This document shows, piece by piece, positions 25,626 through 34,250 of a DNA stretch of 64,000 nucleotides. Under the pieces are notes generated by a model. It did not search any database. It had not been told where the DNA came from and worked only from the letters and a program-made list of their open reading frames with translations. The stretch spans positions 62,001 to 126,000 of the forward strand of contig CAKSLI010000004.1 of the NCBI GenBank assembly GCA_934466475.1. Reading direction: 5' to 3'. Positions within the stretch are counted from its first letter, which is position 1, and each line of letters starts with the position of its first letter. The position numbers and the translations under genes are program-made. This stretch comes from an uncultured Oscillospiraceae bacterium. Its GTDB lineage: Bacteria; Bacillota; Clostridia; Oscillospirales; Ruminococcaceae.

Positions 25626-26576
25626 ATGAACAAGCTTATAGTTGAACCGTCGCCGCATATCCGGGGCGCGATGTCCACACAGAAGGTAATGCTGAATGTG
25701 ATCATCGCCATGCTCCCGGCGCTTGCTGCGGCAACGGTTATTTTCGGAATAAAGGCGCTGGTGCTTACTGTCATCTGCTGCGCCTGCTGCGTGCTGTTTG
25801 AGTGGCTCTTCTGCAAGGTCACGAAGAAAAAGAGCACGATAGGGGATCTCTCCGCCGTGGTCACCGGAATGCTGCTGGCATTCAACCTGCCGGTGGAGCT
25901 CCCGATATACATGGCGGTAATAGGCTGCTTTGCGGCAATAGTCGTAGTCAAGATGCTGTTCGGCGGAATCGGGCAGAACTTTGCGAACCCCGCAATCACC
26001 GCGCGTATTATTCTCATGCTGTCATTTACGGCGGCAATGACCACCTGGACTGCTCCGTTTGCTTATCAGAACGGCGCGGACGCGGTCACCTCCGCGACCC
26101 CGCTTGCCGCAGAGCCTGACGCTCTGCCCTCGCTGCTGGATATGTTCCTGGGCGTGCGCGGCGGCTGCCTCGGAGAGACCTGCATTGCGGCTCTGCTTCT
26201 TGGCGGAGTGTACCTCTGCGTGAGGAAGCTCATCGCTCCCACGACTCCGCTGGCATTCATCGGGACCGTGGCGGTCCTGACCCTGCTTTACAGCGGATTT
26301 GACGTGAACTACACACTGTACCAGCTGATGTCCGGCGGTCTGTTCCTCGGCGCGATATTCATGGCTACCGACTATTCCACGACCCCGCTTACCCAGAAGG
26401 GAAAGCTGATTTTCGGCATAGGCTGCGGAATATTCACGTTCCTGATAAGGCAGTTCGCAAGCCTGCCTGAGGGCGTGTCCTATTCGATACTCCTTATGAA
26501 TATCCTGACCCCCTACATTGATAAGATAACCATGCCGAAGCCCCTCGGCGCAAAGAAGGAGGTCAAGCAGAAATGA
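25626..26576 (+). CDS. rnfD: Rnf complex subunit D (membrane, FMN)
   Basis: A 316-residue membrane subunit with about eight to nine helices. The family opening IVEPSPHIRG is visible. The covalent-FMN Thr lies in AVTSATPLAAEPD near residue 157-170, matching the S(G)AT motif. ATG 25626 follows GAGGTG; an in-frame GTG at 25614 overlaps the rnfC stop. Its 3' end overlaps rnfG by ATGA. Confidence 0.95.
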   Translation: MNKLIVEPSPHIRGAMSTQKVMLNVIIAMLPALAAATVIFGIKALVLTVICCACCVLFEWLFCKVTKKKSTIGDLSAVVTGMLLAFNLPVELPIYMAVIGCFAAIVVVKMLFGGIGQNFANPAITARIILMLSFTAAMTTWTAPFAYQNGADAVTSATPLAAEPDALPSLLDMFLGVRGGCLGETCIAALLLGGVYLCVRKLIAPTTPLAFIGTVAVLTLLYSGFDVNYTLYQLMSGGLFLGAIFMATDYSTTPLTQKGKLIFGIGCGIFTFLIRQFASLPEGVSYSILLMNILTPYIDKITMPKPLGAKKEVKQK

Positions 26577-27184
26577 GCATTTCACCAAGACCTGCCCTGA
26601 CCCTTGCGGTCATAGTTGCGATAATCTCGGCGCTCATCATCGTGATGTACAACGTGACCTACGTTGACACCTCCGGCATTCTTACCGACAAGCAGTCGGC
26701 GGCCGCCATTGAGATATACGGTGGCTCCGCGGAGGATTACAGCGTGGTTCCCGCGGAAATAAAGGACGAAAGCGGCAATGTCACCGGCGGCTGGCAGAAA
26801 TCCCTTGCAGACCTGCCTGACCTCGCCCGCGTGCTCAAGGTCATCGAGAAGAACGACGGGAGCCTTGCCTTTGAGATAAAGACCAAGGGCTACAAGGACG
26901 GCTTCGAGATACTTGTCGGGGTAAAGGACGGAGCCGTTGCAGGCGTTGCGGTAGTCTCCACCGGCGAGGAGACCCCCGGTCTGGGAACCAAAACCAACGA
27001 TCCGGCATTCCTGAGCCAGTTCAGCGGGATCTCCAGTGAGGCTGTCGTTGTAAAGAACGCGCCCTCCGCTGACAATGAGATACAGGCTGTGACCTCCGCG
27101 ACATTCTCTTCAAGGGGAGTTGCAAAGGCGGTCAATATTGCTCTGGCAGCTTACGAGATGTACACAGGAGGTGAGCAGAAGTGA
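26573..27184 (+). CDS. rnfG: Rnf complex subunit G (membrane-anchored flavoprotein)
   Basis: A 203-residue protein with one N-terminal membrane helix and an extracytoplasmic FMN-binding domain. The covalent FMN motif is AVTSATFSSRG near residues 164-174, the usual TSAT form. The GVAVVSTGEETPGLGTK segment is typical. It overlaps its neighbours by 4 bases at each end, indicating translational coupling. Confidence 0.94.
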   Translation: MSISPRPALTLAVIVAIISALIIVMYNVTYVDTSGILTDKQSAAAIEIYGGSAEDYSVVPAEIKDESGNVTGGWQKSLADLPDLARVLKVIEKNDGSLAFEIKTKGYKDGFEILVGVKDGAVAGVAVVSTGEETPGLGTKTNDPAFLSQFSGISSEAVVVKNAPSADNEIQAVTSATFSSRGVAKAVNIALAAYEMYTGGEQK

Positions 27185-27864
27185 GCTACATGAAGGAATT
27201 TACCAAGGGACTTCTGAAGGAGAACCCCACGCTTGTGACGCTCCTCGGTATGTGTCCCACACTCGCCATAACCACGATGGCTTCCAATGCGATAGGAATG
27301 GGAGCGGCGGCTACATTCGTGCTTATCTGCTCGAACATCGCTATCTCTCTGCTGAAAAAGGTGATACCCTCGCAGGTGCGCCTGCCCTCGTACATTGTGA
27401 TCATCGCGGGCTTCGTAACCCTGGTCGGATTCGTGCTCCAGGCGTATGCTCCGGCGATATATGACGCGCTCGGAATTTATCTCCCGCTCATCACGGTAAA
27501 CTGCATTATCCTCGGCAGGGCGGAGATGTTCGCAAGCAAGAACAACGTGCTCGCTTCCGCGCTTGACGGCGCAGGAATGGGCGTGGGCTTCACAATGGCG
27601 CTGCTGGCTGTTGGCTCCGTGCGTGAGATACTCGGCGGGGGAACATGGTTCGGTCTCCAGGTATGCCCGGATTTCATTCAGCCGATGACCATATTCATTC
27701 TGCCCGCAGGCGGATTCTTCGTGCTGGGCTGCGTTATCGCGCTTGTAAATAAGATATCCAACCGCAAACCCAGGGAAGCGACCGGCTGCGCTGCATGCGG
27801 CGGCTGTGCGGGCTGCGAGGGCGGCTGTCCCTCCGGCGAAGCTGAGAAGAAGGAGGAGAAGTAA
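27181..27864 (+). CDS. rnfE: Rnf complex subunit E (membrane)
   Basis: A 227-residue integral membrane subunit with six helices, paralogous to RnfA. It starts with GTG 27181 overlapping the rnfG stop. After the last helix it has an unusual Cys/Gly-rich cytoplasmic tail with CAACGGCAGCEGGC (five Cys here, plus none in the helices nearby) and a charged end. The tail could bind a metal or simply be a lineage-specific extension. Confidence 0.93.
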   Translation: MSYMKEFTKGLLKENPTLVTLLGMCPTLAITTMASNAIGMGAAATFVLICSNIAISLLKKVIPSQVRLPSYIVIIAGFVTLVGFVLQAYAPAIYDALGIYLPLITVNCIILGRAEMFASKNNVLASALDGAGMGVGFTMALLAVGSVREILGGGTWFGLQVCPDFIQPMTIFILPAGGFFVLGCVIALVNKISNRKPREATGCAACGGCAGCEGGCPSGEAEKKEEK

Positions 27865-28470
27865 ATGGAGCTTGCAAGAAGCATGATGATAATTCTCCTG
27901 ACAGGTATCCTGACGGATAACTTCGTACTGTCGAAGTTCATGGGTATCTGCCCGTTCCTCGGCGTTTCAAAGAACCCTTCCGGCTCGCTCGGCATGGGAC
28001 TTGCCGTTACGTTCGTAATGGCGTGCGCCACAGCGGTAACTTACCCGCTGTATTACGGATTCCTCGTTCCGATGGGGCTTACATACCTCAACACGATACT
28101 GTTCATCCTGATAATAGCGGTATTCGTACAGATGCTGGAGATGTTCCTGAAGAAGTTTGTTCCTGCGCTGTACAAGTCGCTTGGCGTGTACCTTCCGCTC
28201 ATCACCACTAACTGCGCCGTTCTCGGCGTAACTCTGCTGAACCTTGAGAACAATTACACGTTCCTTGAGTCTATCGTCAACGCAGTGGGCGGCGGACTGG
28301 GCTTCATGATGGCGATGCTGATATTCTCCGGAGTACGCGGCAGGCTGGAGCGCTGCAACGTTCCGAAAGCGTTCCAGGGAATGCCGATAACCCTCGTTGC
28401 CGCTTCGATAGTTTCCCTTTCGTTCCTCGGCTTCGGCGGTATCGTTGACGGAATATTCGGAGGTGTGTGA
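27865..28470 (+). CDS. rnfA: Rnf complex subunit A (membrane)
   Basis: A 201-residue integral membrane subunit with six helices. The family motif NFVLSKFMGICPFLGVS is near residues 19-35, and LPLITTNCAVLG near 109-120 carries one of the conserved Cys residues that RnfA and RnfE use to hold an intramembrane Fe-S centre. It begins directly after the rnfE stop and ends overlapping rnfB. Confidence 0.95.
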   Translation: MELARSMMIILLTGILTDNFVLSKFMGICPFLGVSKNPSGSLGMGLAVTFVMACATAVTYPLYYGFLVPMGLTYLNTILFILIIAVFVQMLEMFLKKFVPALYKSLGVYLPLITTNCAVLGVTLLNLENNYTFLESIVNAVGGGLGFMMAMLIFSGVRGRLERCNVPKAFQGMPITLVAASIVSLSFLGFGGIVDGIFGGV

Positions 28471-29270
28471 TGGACATTTTTGTGATGTATATACTTCCGG
28501 TGCTGATTTTCGCGGCAATAGGCGCGGCAGCCGGAGTGCTCCTGACTGTCGGCTCCAGGATTTTCTTCGTCAAAACTGACGAGACCGTTGCGAAGATAGT
28601 TGAGGCGCTGCCGAATGCGAACTGCGGTGCCTGCGGATTTTCCGGCTGCGAGGGCTACGCGAACGCTGTTGCAAAGGGAGAGGCTCCCACCAACCGCTGC
28701 AAGCCCGGCGGAGCCGCTGCGGCTGCGAAGATCGCCGCGATAATGGGTACCGAGGCTCTTGAAACCGTCAGGGAAGCTGCGTTCGTCCGCTGCAACGGCT
28801 GCGATGGCGCTGTCGAGGACAGGTTCGAGTTTGACGGGACCCCGAGCTGCGCCGCTGTTGAGCGCTTCTATAACGGAAAGAAGATGTGCCGTACCGGCTG
28901 CGACGGCTACGGCGACTGCGCAGCGGTCTGTGAAAATGACGCTATCCATATTGTGAACGGCGTTGCGGTAGTAGATCAGAGTAAGTGCGGAGCCTGCGGT
29001 AAGTGCGTGGCGGTCTGCCCGAACCACCTTATCGTAATACGCCCGGCAGATTATCCGTATGAGGTGCGCTGTTCCTCAAAGGACAACGCGAAGGTCACCC
29101 GTGCGATATGCAAAAACGGCTGCCTTGGCTGCCACCTCTGCGAGAAGAAGTGCCCCTCCGGCGCAATAACCGTAAAGGACAACCACGCGAGCATAGACTA
29201 CCAGTACTGCGTTGGCTGTGGCATTTGCGCTGAGGCGTGCCCTGCCAAGTGCATAACCCTGGTTCAATAA
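28470..29270 (+). CDS. rnfB: Rnf complex subunit B (ferredoxin-like Fe-S)
   Basis: A 266-residue subunit that takes electrons from reduced ferredoxin. An N-terminal membrane helix is followed by the Fe-S (4Fe-4S) motif NANCGACGFSGCEGYANAV, then several [4Fe-4S] clusters: CNGCDG, CRTGCDGYGDC-type, CGACGKCVAVC, CLGCHLCEKKC and CVGCGICAEAC. ATG 28470 lies 6 bases after GGAGG and shares its A with the rnfA stop; a GTG three bases earlier is less well spaced. Last gene of the operon. Confidence 0.95.
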   Translation: MDIFVMYILPVLIFAAIGAAAGVLLTVGSRIFFVKTDETVAKIVEALPNANCGACGFSGCEGYANAVAKGEAPTNRCKPGGAAAAAKIAAIMGTEALETVREAAFVRCNGCDGAVEDRFEFDGTPSCAAVERFYNGKKMCRTGCDGYGDCAAVCENDAIHIVNGVAVVDQSKCGACGKCVAVCPNHLIVIRPADYPYEVRCSSKDNAKVTRAICKNGCLGCHLCEKKCPSGAITVKDNHASIDYQYCVGCGICAEACPAKCITLVQ

Positions 29271-29284
29271 GGCAGTTTGATCAA

Positions 29285-29387
29285 CAGGCTGTCGGTAAAT
29301 CCTCATATTCATCGGCGGCATATCCGGCAGGCACAAAGCCTGGAGAATATGCCGCTTCCTGGAATCCGGGGACTTTCCGACAGCCTG
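29285..29387. repeat. 103-bp hairpin repeat, copy 3
   Basis: Ends CAGGCTGTCGG/CCGACAGCCTG pair perfectly; inner CGGCATAT/ATATGCCG stem; the same AGGCACAAAGCCT tip. It begins 15 bases after the rnfB stop and could serve as the operon's 3' hairpin. Confidence 0.85.
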
Positions 29388-29396
29388 TTATCTTAT

Positions 29397-29558
29397 GGTA
29401 ACCTCTAAAAACCTCCTTCACGGCAGATTTCTATGACTTATATCATCTGCTTCGTTGTCAAACCTTGAAATACATACAGTATTACTGCGGTTTGACGCCT
29501 AGCATCTGATATAAGTCATGTACGAAATCTGCTCGTGTCCCGGTTTTTAGAGGTTACC
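29397..29558. mobile_element. 162-bp MITE-like element, copy D (different interior)
   Basis: Ends GGTAACCTCTAAAAACC and its exact inverse match those of the 230-bp elements, but the interior is different. The interior forms a long hairpin (GCAGATTTC/GAAATCTGC, ATGACTTATATCA/TGATATAAGTCAT, GTCAAACC/GGTTTGAC). TTAT is duplicated on both sides (29393-29396, 29559-29562). Confidence 0.88.
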
Positions 29559-29595
29559 TTATGGCAAATTATGTTGGCTTGTGGTGAAATAGCAG

Positions 29596-29624
29596 TTGAC
29601 AGCACGCAGGAAAAGTGATACAAT
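29596..29624 (+). promoter_or_regulatory. Promoter of the chemoreceptor gene
   Basis: TTGACA (29596-29601) and TACAAT (29619-29624), 17 bp spacing, about 40 bp after the MITE. Confidence 0.85.
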
Positions 29625-29674
29625 TAAAATTATACAGACACTGCACAGCGTTATACAAAAGTGAGGTTTTATTT

Positions 29675-31783
29675 ATGAAAAAGAAGAAATCTATGGGCAG
29701 CCGCATTACTCTGGCGGTAATGCTGGTGTTGGCTTACGGCATTCTGTCCGCGGGAATAACAGGCATCCTCTGCCTGGTGACCCAGAGCACCAAAGATATG
29801 CAGAGCTCCGTTTCACAGAGGGCGGCTGCGGCTGAAAACCTTGTAAGCTCCACGCTTTATCACTACAAGAGCCTTATAGGTTCCCTTGACGGAACACAGG
29901 CGCAGATAGACCGTATCATGGCGAACGACAGCAACATAGTTTCCGTGAATACGCACGCTGATGACATGTCCGGAACGTTCCTCAGCTCGGACGGCTACAT
30001 AATGATATGCGGCGAGTATTCCAAGGGCAATGCGGCGATAGCCACCAGCACCGACTGGCTCCAGAACATATCCGCAACCCTCCACACAGAGGACACCGAG
30101 TTCTACCTCCTGACCGGAAGCGGTCAGATGATCGCTGCTGTGAACGGCAGCATGAATCAGGAGGAAGCGGTAAAGTACCTTGGCTCCACAAAGGCAAGGA
30201 CCGCTAATATCGGCGGAAAGAACCGCGTGGTATACAATGCAACTCTTGAGGGAACCGACTGGCAGACGCTCGTTGTCTGTGATTCCGCTGAATTCTTCCA
30301 GAATACGAACATCGCGGTAGCAAGCATTATCGGCATCGCGATAGTCGCATTCACTCTCGGAGCGATCGTTATCAGAAAGTTCGTAAGAAGAATAATCGTT
30401 CCGCTCAATGCGATAAATACCAAGATACTTGATATGTCCGATGGCAAGCTGAACACCGGCGATGTCGAGGTAAATACCGGCGATGAGCTCCAGACGCTCG
30501 GCGAGGCGGTCAATGCAATGTCCGGATACACCCGCGTGATAATCAAGGATATCGAAGCGGTTTCCGAAAAGCTCGCGGCAGAGGACCTCACAGTCCAGCC
30601 GGCTGCCGACTATATTGGCGACTATGCTCCTATCAAGACCGCACTTCAGGGAATAATCACGAGCACAAGCGGAGTTATCAGGCAGATCGAGATGTCCAGC
30701 AGGCAGGTCGCTGATGGCTCTGAGAAGATGAGCGGAAACTCAATGACGCTTTCACAGGCAGCTACCGAGCAGGCGGCTACTGTTGAGGAACTGAACGCCT
30801 CCATTGTTGAGATCTCCGGCAATATAACGGCTAATGCAGAGAGCGCAGGCAAGGCAAAGGAACTCGCTGATGACTGCCGCAAGATGGTGGACGAGGGCAA
30901 CGTGAAGATGTCCGACATGCTCCATGCAATGAAGGAGATCAACGAGACGTCCTCCCAGATCGCAAATATCATCAAGACCATTGAGGATATTTCTTTCCAG
31001 ACGAATATCCTTTCCCTTAACGCAAGCATTGAGGCGGCAAGGGCAGGCGAGGCAGGCAAGGGCTTCGCAGTGGTTGCAGGCGAGGTAGGTCAGCTTGCCG
31101 GAAAGACAGCCGAGGCGGCAAAGAACACCACCGCGCTCATCAAGACCTCTCTCCATGCCGTTGAAAACGGTACTGTCATGGCAAACGAGACAGCCTCCAT
31201 GCTGTCAAAGATAGTTCGCGAGACCGATGATACCGCGAAGGTCATCGACCATATCGCAGCAGCGTCCAAGGAACAGGCAGACAGCGTAAAGCAGATACTC
31301 ACAGGAATGGATCAGATTTCCACATCGGTACAGATGACGAGCGGTTCCTCCGCAGAATGCGCAGCCTCCGCCGAGGAGCTTTCCGCACAGGCTGCCGTGC
31401 TTCTCCAGCTTGTTGAGCGCTTCAAGGTAGCAGACGAAAAGGCGGATAAGAAGCCCGCAAAACCCGCTGCGAAGAAGGAAACTCCCGCCAAGCCCGCGCC
31501 CAGGACAGAAGCTAAGCCCGAGGCAAAGGAAGAAAAGAAACCCGCTGAGCCTGCCGCAAAGCCTGCTCCCAAGGCTGAAGCGGATACTGAGCCCAAGGCG
31601 GAAAAGCCTGTTCCCAAAGCAGCGCCCGCACCCAAAACAGAACCCAGACCCGCTCCGAAGGCTGAGGTCAAGCCCGCTCCCAAGACCGAGGCAAAGCCCG
31701 CTCCAAAGGCACCCGAAGCAAAGCCGGCTGAGCCCGTAAGACCCCGCGCAAGGACGATAGTCCTTGACGATGACAAGTATTGA
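29675..31783 (+). CDS. Methyl-accepting chemotaxis protein with Pro/Lys/Ala tail
   Basis: A 702-residue chemoreceptor. A membrane helix (about 9-34), an extracytoplasmic sensor of about 175 residues, a second helix (about 211-231) and a HAMP domain lead into the signalling coiled coil. Its tip reads [20 protein letters not shown] near 440-460, the conserved CheA/CheW contact. From about residue 585 the protein ends in a 118-residue Pro/Lys/Ala/Glu-rich tail with TIVLDDDKY at the end, not the usual CheR-tethering pentapeptide. ATG 29675 is chosen because the promoter start lies near 29631. Ligand unknown. Confidence 0.93.
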   Translation: MKKKKSMGSRITLAVMLVLAYGILSAGITGILCLVTQSTKDMQSSVSQRAAAAENLVSSTLYHYKSLIGSLDGTQAQIDRIMANDSNIVSVNTHADDMSGTFLSSDGYIMICGEYSKGNAAIATSTDWLQNISATLHTEDTEFYLLTGSGQMIAAVNGSMNQEEAVKYLGSTKARTANIGGKNRVVYNATLEGTDWQTLVVCDSAEFFQNTNIAVASIIGIAIVAFTLGAIVIRKFVRRIIVPLNAINTKILDMSDGKLNTGDVEVNTGDELQTLGEAVNAMSGYTRVIIKDIEAVSEKLAAEDLTVQPAADYIGDYAPIKTALQGIITSTSGVIRQIEMSSRQVADGSEKMSGNSMTLSQAATEQAATVEELNASIVEISGNITANAESAGKAKELADDCRKMVDEGNVKMSDMLHAMKEINETSSQIANIIKTIEDISFQTNILSLNASIEAARAGEAGKGFAVVAGEVGQLAGKTAEAAKNTTALIKTSLHAVENGTVMANETASMLSKIVRETDDTAKVIDHIAAASKEQADSVKQILTGMDQISTSVQMTSGSSAECAASAEELSAQAAVLLQLVERFKVADEKADKKPAKPAAKKETPAKPAPRTEAKPEAKEEKKPAEPAAKPAPKAEADTEPKAEKPVPKAAPAPKTEPRPAPKAEVKPAPKTEAKPAPKAPEAKPAEPVRPRARTIVLDDDKY

Positions 31784-31830
31784 TCCTATCATCAAAGGCG
31801 ATGAAAAATACATAATGGAGGATTTGCAAA

Positions 31831-32871
31831 ATGAGCATTTCAAAGAGGGAATTCGGCTTTTTCAGAGGCTATAAGTGCTGGCTTTTCACTCTGACCAACG
31901 GTAATGGCATGACCGCCAGACTGACCAATTTTGGCGGCGCAGTCGTAGGTCTTGACGTTCCTGATAAGGACGGAAAGCTTTCTGATGTTGTACTCGGCTA
32001 TGATACTCTCCAGGAGTATGTGGACGGAAATTCCTCGCACGGCGCACTGGTCGGCAGGTATGCAAACCGCATCGGCGGGGCGAAGTTCACGGTTTCCGGC
32101 AAGGAGTACAAGCTCGCTGCCAATGACAACAAGATAAACCACCTGCACGGCGGAAATTACAGCTTCAATAAGCGCGTATGGACCGTTGAGGCAATGGACT
32201 GCGGCGATGAGCCGTCTGTAACTTTCGGCTACCTCAGCCCTGACGGCGAGGAGAATTACCCCGGAAATCTCAGAATAACCGTAAAATATACCCTTACCTC
32301 CTGCAATGCGCTGAAGCTCGATTACAGGGCTGTCTGCGACCAGGATACGGTTATTAACCTCACGAACCATTCATATTTCAACCTCAAAGGCGCAGGAAAC
32401 GGCGATATCAAGGACCATGTGGTACAGATAAACGCTGAGAATTACACCCCTGTTGACGCGCTTCTGATCCCCACAGGCGAGATCGCTCCCGTTGCGGGAA
32501 CTGCGTTTGATTTCAGAACGCCTAAGCCTGTTCGCCAGGACATGGACAACGGGAAGCTCCCGAACGGTTACGACCACAACTTCGTACTTGGCGAGCCCGG
32601 AGTTATGCGCACCGCTGCCGAGGTCTACGAGCCGCAGAGCGGCAGGGTCATGACGGTGCTCACCGATAAGCCGGCTGTTCAGTTCTATATCGGTATCGGA
32701 CTTGACGGCGAGAACGGTAAGGGCGGCAGCAAATACAATAAGTATGCAGGTCTTTGCCTGGAAAGCCAGTTCTGCCCGGATTCTCCCAACAAGCCTCAGT
32801 TCGCAAGCAGCGTTTACATGGCTGGTCAGCAGTACAGGTTCACGACTGTGTACAGATTCTCCGTAAGATGA
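31831..32871 (+). CDS. galM: Aldose 1-epimerase (galactose mutarotase)
   Basis: A 346-residue cytoplasmic mutarotase interconverting alpha and beta aldoses. The catalytic pair is visible: His in LTNHSYFNLKG near residue 178 and Glu in LCLESQFCPDSPN near 313, with GRYANRI near 72-78 typical of the family. RBS GGAGG. No separate promoter is seen in the 47 bases after the chemoreceptor gene, so the two may be co-transcribed, although no functional link is obvious. Confidence 0.92.
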   Translation: MSISKREFGFFRGYKCWLFTLTNGNGMTARLTNFGGAVVGLDVPDKDGKLSDVVLGYDTLQEYVDGNSSHGALVGRYANRIGGAKFTVSGKEYKLAANDNKINHLHGGNYSFNKRVWTVEAMDCGDEPSVTFGYLSPDGEENYPGNLRITVKYTLTSCNALKLDYRAVCDQDTVINLTNHSYFNLKGAGNGDIKDHVVQINAENYTPVDALLIPTGEIAPVAGTAFDFRTPKPVRQDMDNGKLPNGYDHNFVLGEPGVMRTAAEVYEPQSGRVMTVLTDKPAVQFYIGIGLDGENGKGGSKYNKYAGLCLESQFCPDSPNKPQFASSVYMAGQQYRFTTVYRFSVR

Positions 32872-32876
32872 TCGTT

Positions 32877-32908
32877 AATTCCCGCTGCTTCATGCAGCGG
32901 GAATTTTC
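32877..32908 (+). terminator. Terminator after galM
   Basis: AATTCCCGCTGC pairs with GCAGCGGGAATT around TTCAT, followed by TTTT. Confidence 0.88.
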
Positions 32909-32984
32909 TGTATAGCATTACAGAGCCATTTGCAGGACGCTTAAAAATATTTTTAAAAAAATTTGATTTTTTTTAAAAAAACTA

Positions 32985-33013
32985 TTGACAAAACGAGAAA
33001 AATGGTGTATAAT
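32985..33013 (+). promoter_or_regulatory. Strong promoter of the tRNA cluster
   Basis: TTGACA (32985-32990) and TATAAT (33008-33013), 17 bp, preceded by A/T tracts that look like an UP element. Confidence 0.9.
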
Positions 33014-33066
33014 ACAATAGTCGTCAGGGAGATGAACGGAAACGAAAAGCTCCAGGACGGATAAAT

Positions 33067-33142
33067 GGAAGTTTAGCTCAGCTGGGAGAGCATCTGCCTT
33101 ACAAGCAGAGGGTCATAGGTTCGAGCCCTATAACTTCCACCA
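33067..33142 (+). tRNA. tRNA-Val (anticodon TAC)
   Basis: Complete cloverleaf with acceptor GGAAGTT/AACTTCC, D arm GCTCAGCTGGGAGAGC, anticodon loop CTTACAA, T arm TAGGTTCGAGCCCTA and encoded CCA. First gene of the tRNA transcript. Confidence 0.95.
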
Positions 33143-33143
33143 C

Positions 33144-33199
33144 CACTTTCTTTGGTGAGCGCTGAAAAGCGAGGAGTTCGATTCTCCTGAGAGTGCCCA
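33144..33199 (+). pseudogene. tRNA-like remnant lacking a normal D/anticodon region, CCA-ended
   Basis: Seven-base acceptor CACTTTC (33144-33150) pairs with GAGAGTG (33189-33195, one G-U), then C and CCA. A T arm with stem AGGAG/CTCCT and loop TTCGATT is intact. Between acceptor and T arm there are only about 20 bases with a small CGCT-GAAA-AGCG hairpin instead of D and anticodon arms. It starts two bases after the Val tRNA. No anticodon can be assigned; it is either a deletion pseudogene or a minimal tRNA mimic. Confidence 0.6.
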
Positions 33200-33233
33200 A
33201 AAGTACAGCCCGAGGGAAACAATAAAACCCAAT

Positions 33234-33310
33234 GGCCTGGTAGTTCAGTTGGTTAGAACGCCGCCCTGTCACGGCGGAGGTCGTGGGTTCGAGTCCCATC
33301 CAGGTCGCCA
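33234..33310 (+). tRNA. tRNA-Asp (anticodon GTC)
   Basis: Acceptor GGCCTGG/CCAGGTC, anticodon stem GCCGC/GCGGC with loop CTGTCAC, T arm GTGGGTTCGAGTCCCAT, discriminator G and encoded CCA. Confidence 0.95.
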
Positions 33311-33312
33311 AT

Positions 33313-33388
33313 GCGGATTTAGCTCATCTGGTAGAGCGCCACCTTGCCAAGGTGGAGGTAGCGAGTTCGAGCCTCGTAATCCGCTCCA
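33313..33388 (+). tRNA. tRNA-Gly (anticodon GCC)
   Basis: Acceptor GCGGATT/AATCCGC, anticodon stem CCACC/GGTGG with loop TTGCCAA, T arm GCGAGTTCGAGCCTCGT, discriminator T and encoded CCA. Two bases after tRNA-Asp. Confidence 0.95.
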
Positions 33389-33423
33389 TTTTTTTCAGCA
33401 AAAGCTGACTGAACAGAAAAATT

Positions 33424-33451
33424 CGTCGTGGAAATATTCACGGCGTTTTTT
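33424..33451 (+). terminator. Terminator of tRNA cluster
   Basis: CGTCGTG pairs with CACGGCG (one G-U) around GAAATATT, followed by TTTTTT. Confidence 0.8.
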
Positions 33452-33483
33452 ATTTCCCGCGGTTCTTCTTGAAATATACAGAC

Positions 33484-33517
33484 AGAAAAAATCCGCCCTT
33501 TGCTTACAGAGGGCGGC
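33484..33517 (-). terminator. Terminator of XRE gene
   Basis: Read on the minus strand: CCGCCCT/AGGGCGG stem followed by ATTTTTTC, 20 bases past the XRE stop. Confidence 0.75.
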
Positions 33518-33537
33518 ATTATTTGTTTATAAGCACA

Positions 33538-33795
33538 TCAAAGCTCGGATTCATCTACCTTGAGAAGATCTTCAACAGTCACGGAGAATACCTTTGCAAG
33601 GGAAATCATCTCTATATCAGTGACGAATCTCTGACCGGATTCAATACGCTGTACAGCGTTTTTATCAATGTCAAGATCAATGACCTGAAGCCTGTCTGCG
33701 AGCTCTCTCTGAGAGATCCTGAGAGCCTTGCGGAGCTTGGCGATATTTATGCCGCAGATGTTATTTCTTCCGCTTTTGGTTCGGTTATTAAACAT
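33538..33795 (-). CDS. XRE/Cro-type helix-turn-helix regulator
   Basis: An 85-residue DNA-binding protein. A single HTH_3 domain covers about residues 18-80 (IAKLRKALRISQRELADRL, then QRIESGQRF). There is no extra sensing domain. ATG follows GGAG. The ending EDLLKVDESEL is common to such small regulators. It faces away from the AI-2E transporter gene across an AT-rich 455-bp region that may hold its operator. Target unknown. Confidence 0.88.
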   Translation of the reverse strand: MFNNRTKSGRNNICGINIAKLRKALRISQRELADRLQVIDLDIDKNAVQRIESGQRFVTDIEMISLAKVFSVTVEDLLKVDESEL

Positions 33796-34250
33796 GGGGA
33801 CACTCCTTTTCTTAAATATTGTTTACACCATGTAATAAGTATATTTCATTCGTTTGAAATCACTACATATATTCTACTATATTTCACCGGAAATAGTGAC
33901 ATGAAAAGAGATTTAAAAGATAACTTTTTCAAATGTGTTTACAGAAAATTACAATCGACATATTTTTCACGACCTAATTAACATATCATACGCACAAAAA
34001 TTGTGCAAAAAATGATACATTTGTACTAAATGTACAATAATTATAACAATTTAGCGAGAACTTTGTACACAGACAACAATTTGACCATAGATATGGTTTG
34101 TACAATTACACAAAAATATGCATTAACTAATATGAAGTATTTGTTAATTTTCTTTCTGGGCATATATTGCCTGTTTTTTATGTTGACATACTGCCTATAT
34201 TATGGTAAAATAAGATTTGTATAAGCTTACATGAGCTATGGAGGTACATT
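33796..34250. other. AT-rich 455-bp intergenic region
   Basis: Far lower in G+C than the rest of the window. It contains repeated TTGTAC/GTACAA words near 34030, 34060 and 34097 and the promoter at 34183-34211. A 64-codon frame at 34030-34224 has no ribosome binding site and I do not call it. It may carry XRE operator sites or be transferred DNA. Confidence 0.5.
34183..34211 (+). promoter_or_regulatory. Promoter of first AI-2E transporter gene
   Basis: TTGACA (34183-34188) and TAAAAT (34206-34211), 17 bp spacing. Confidence 0.8.

Noticed and set aside
33469..33981. 170-residue plus-strand frame
   Set aside because: Antisense to the XRE regulator, whose helix-turn-helix is clear on the minus strand.
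34030..34224. 64-residue frame with a hydrophobic segment
   Set aside because: No ribosome binding site, AT-rich composition and overlap with the promoter of the next gene.
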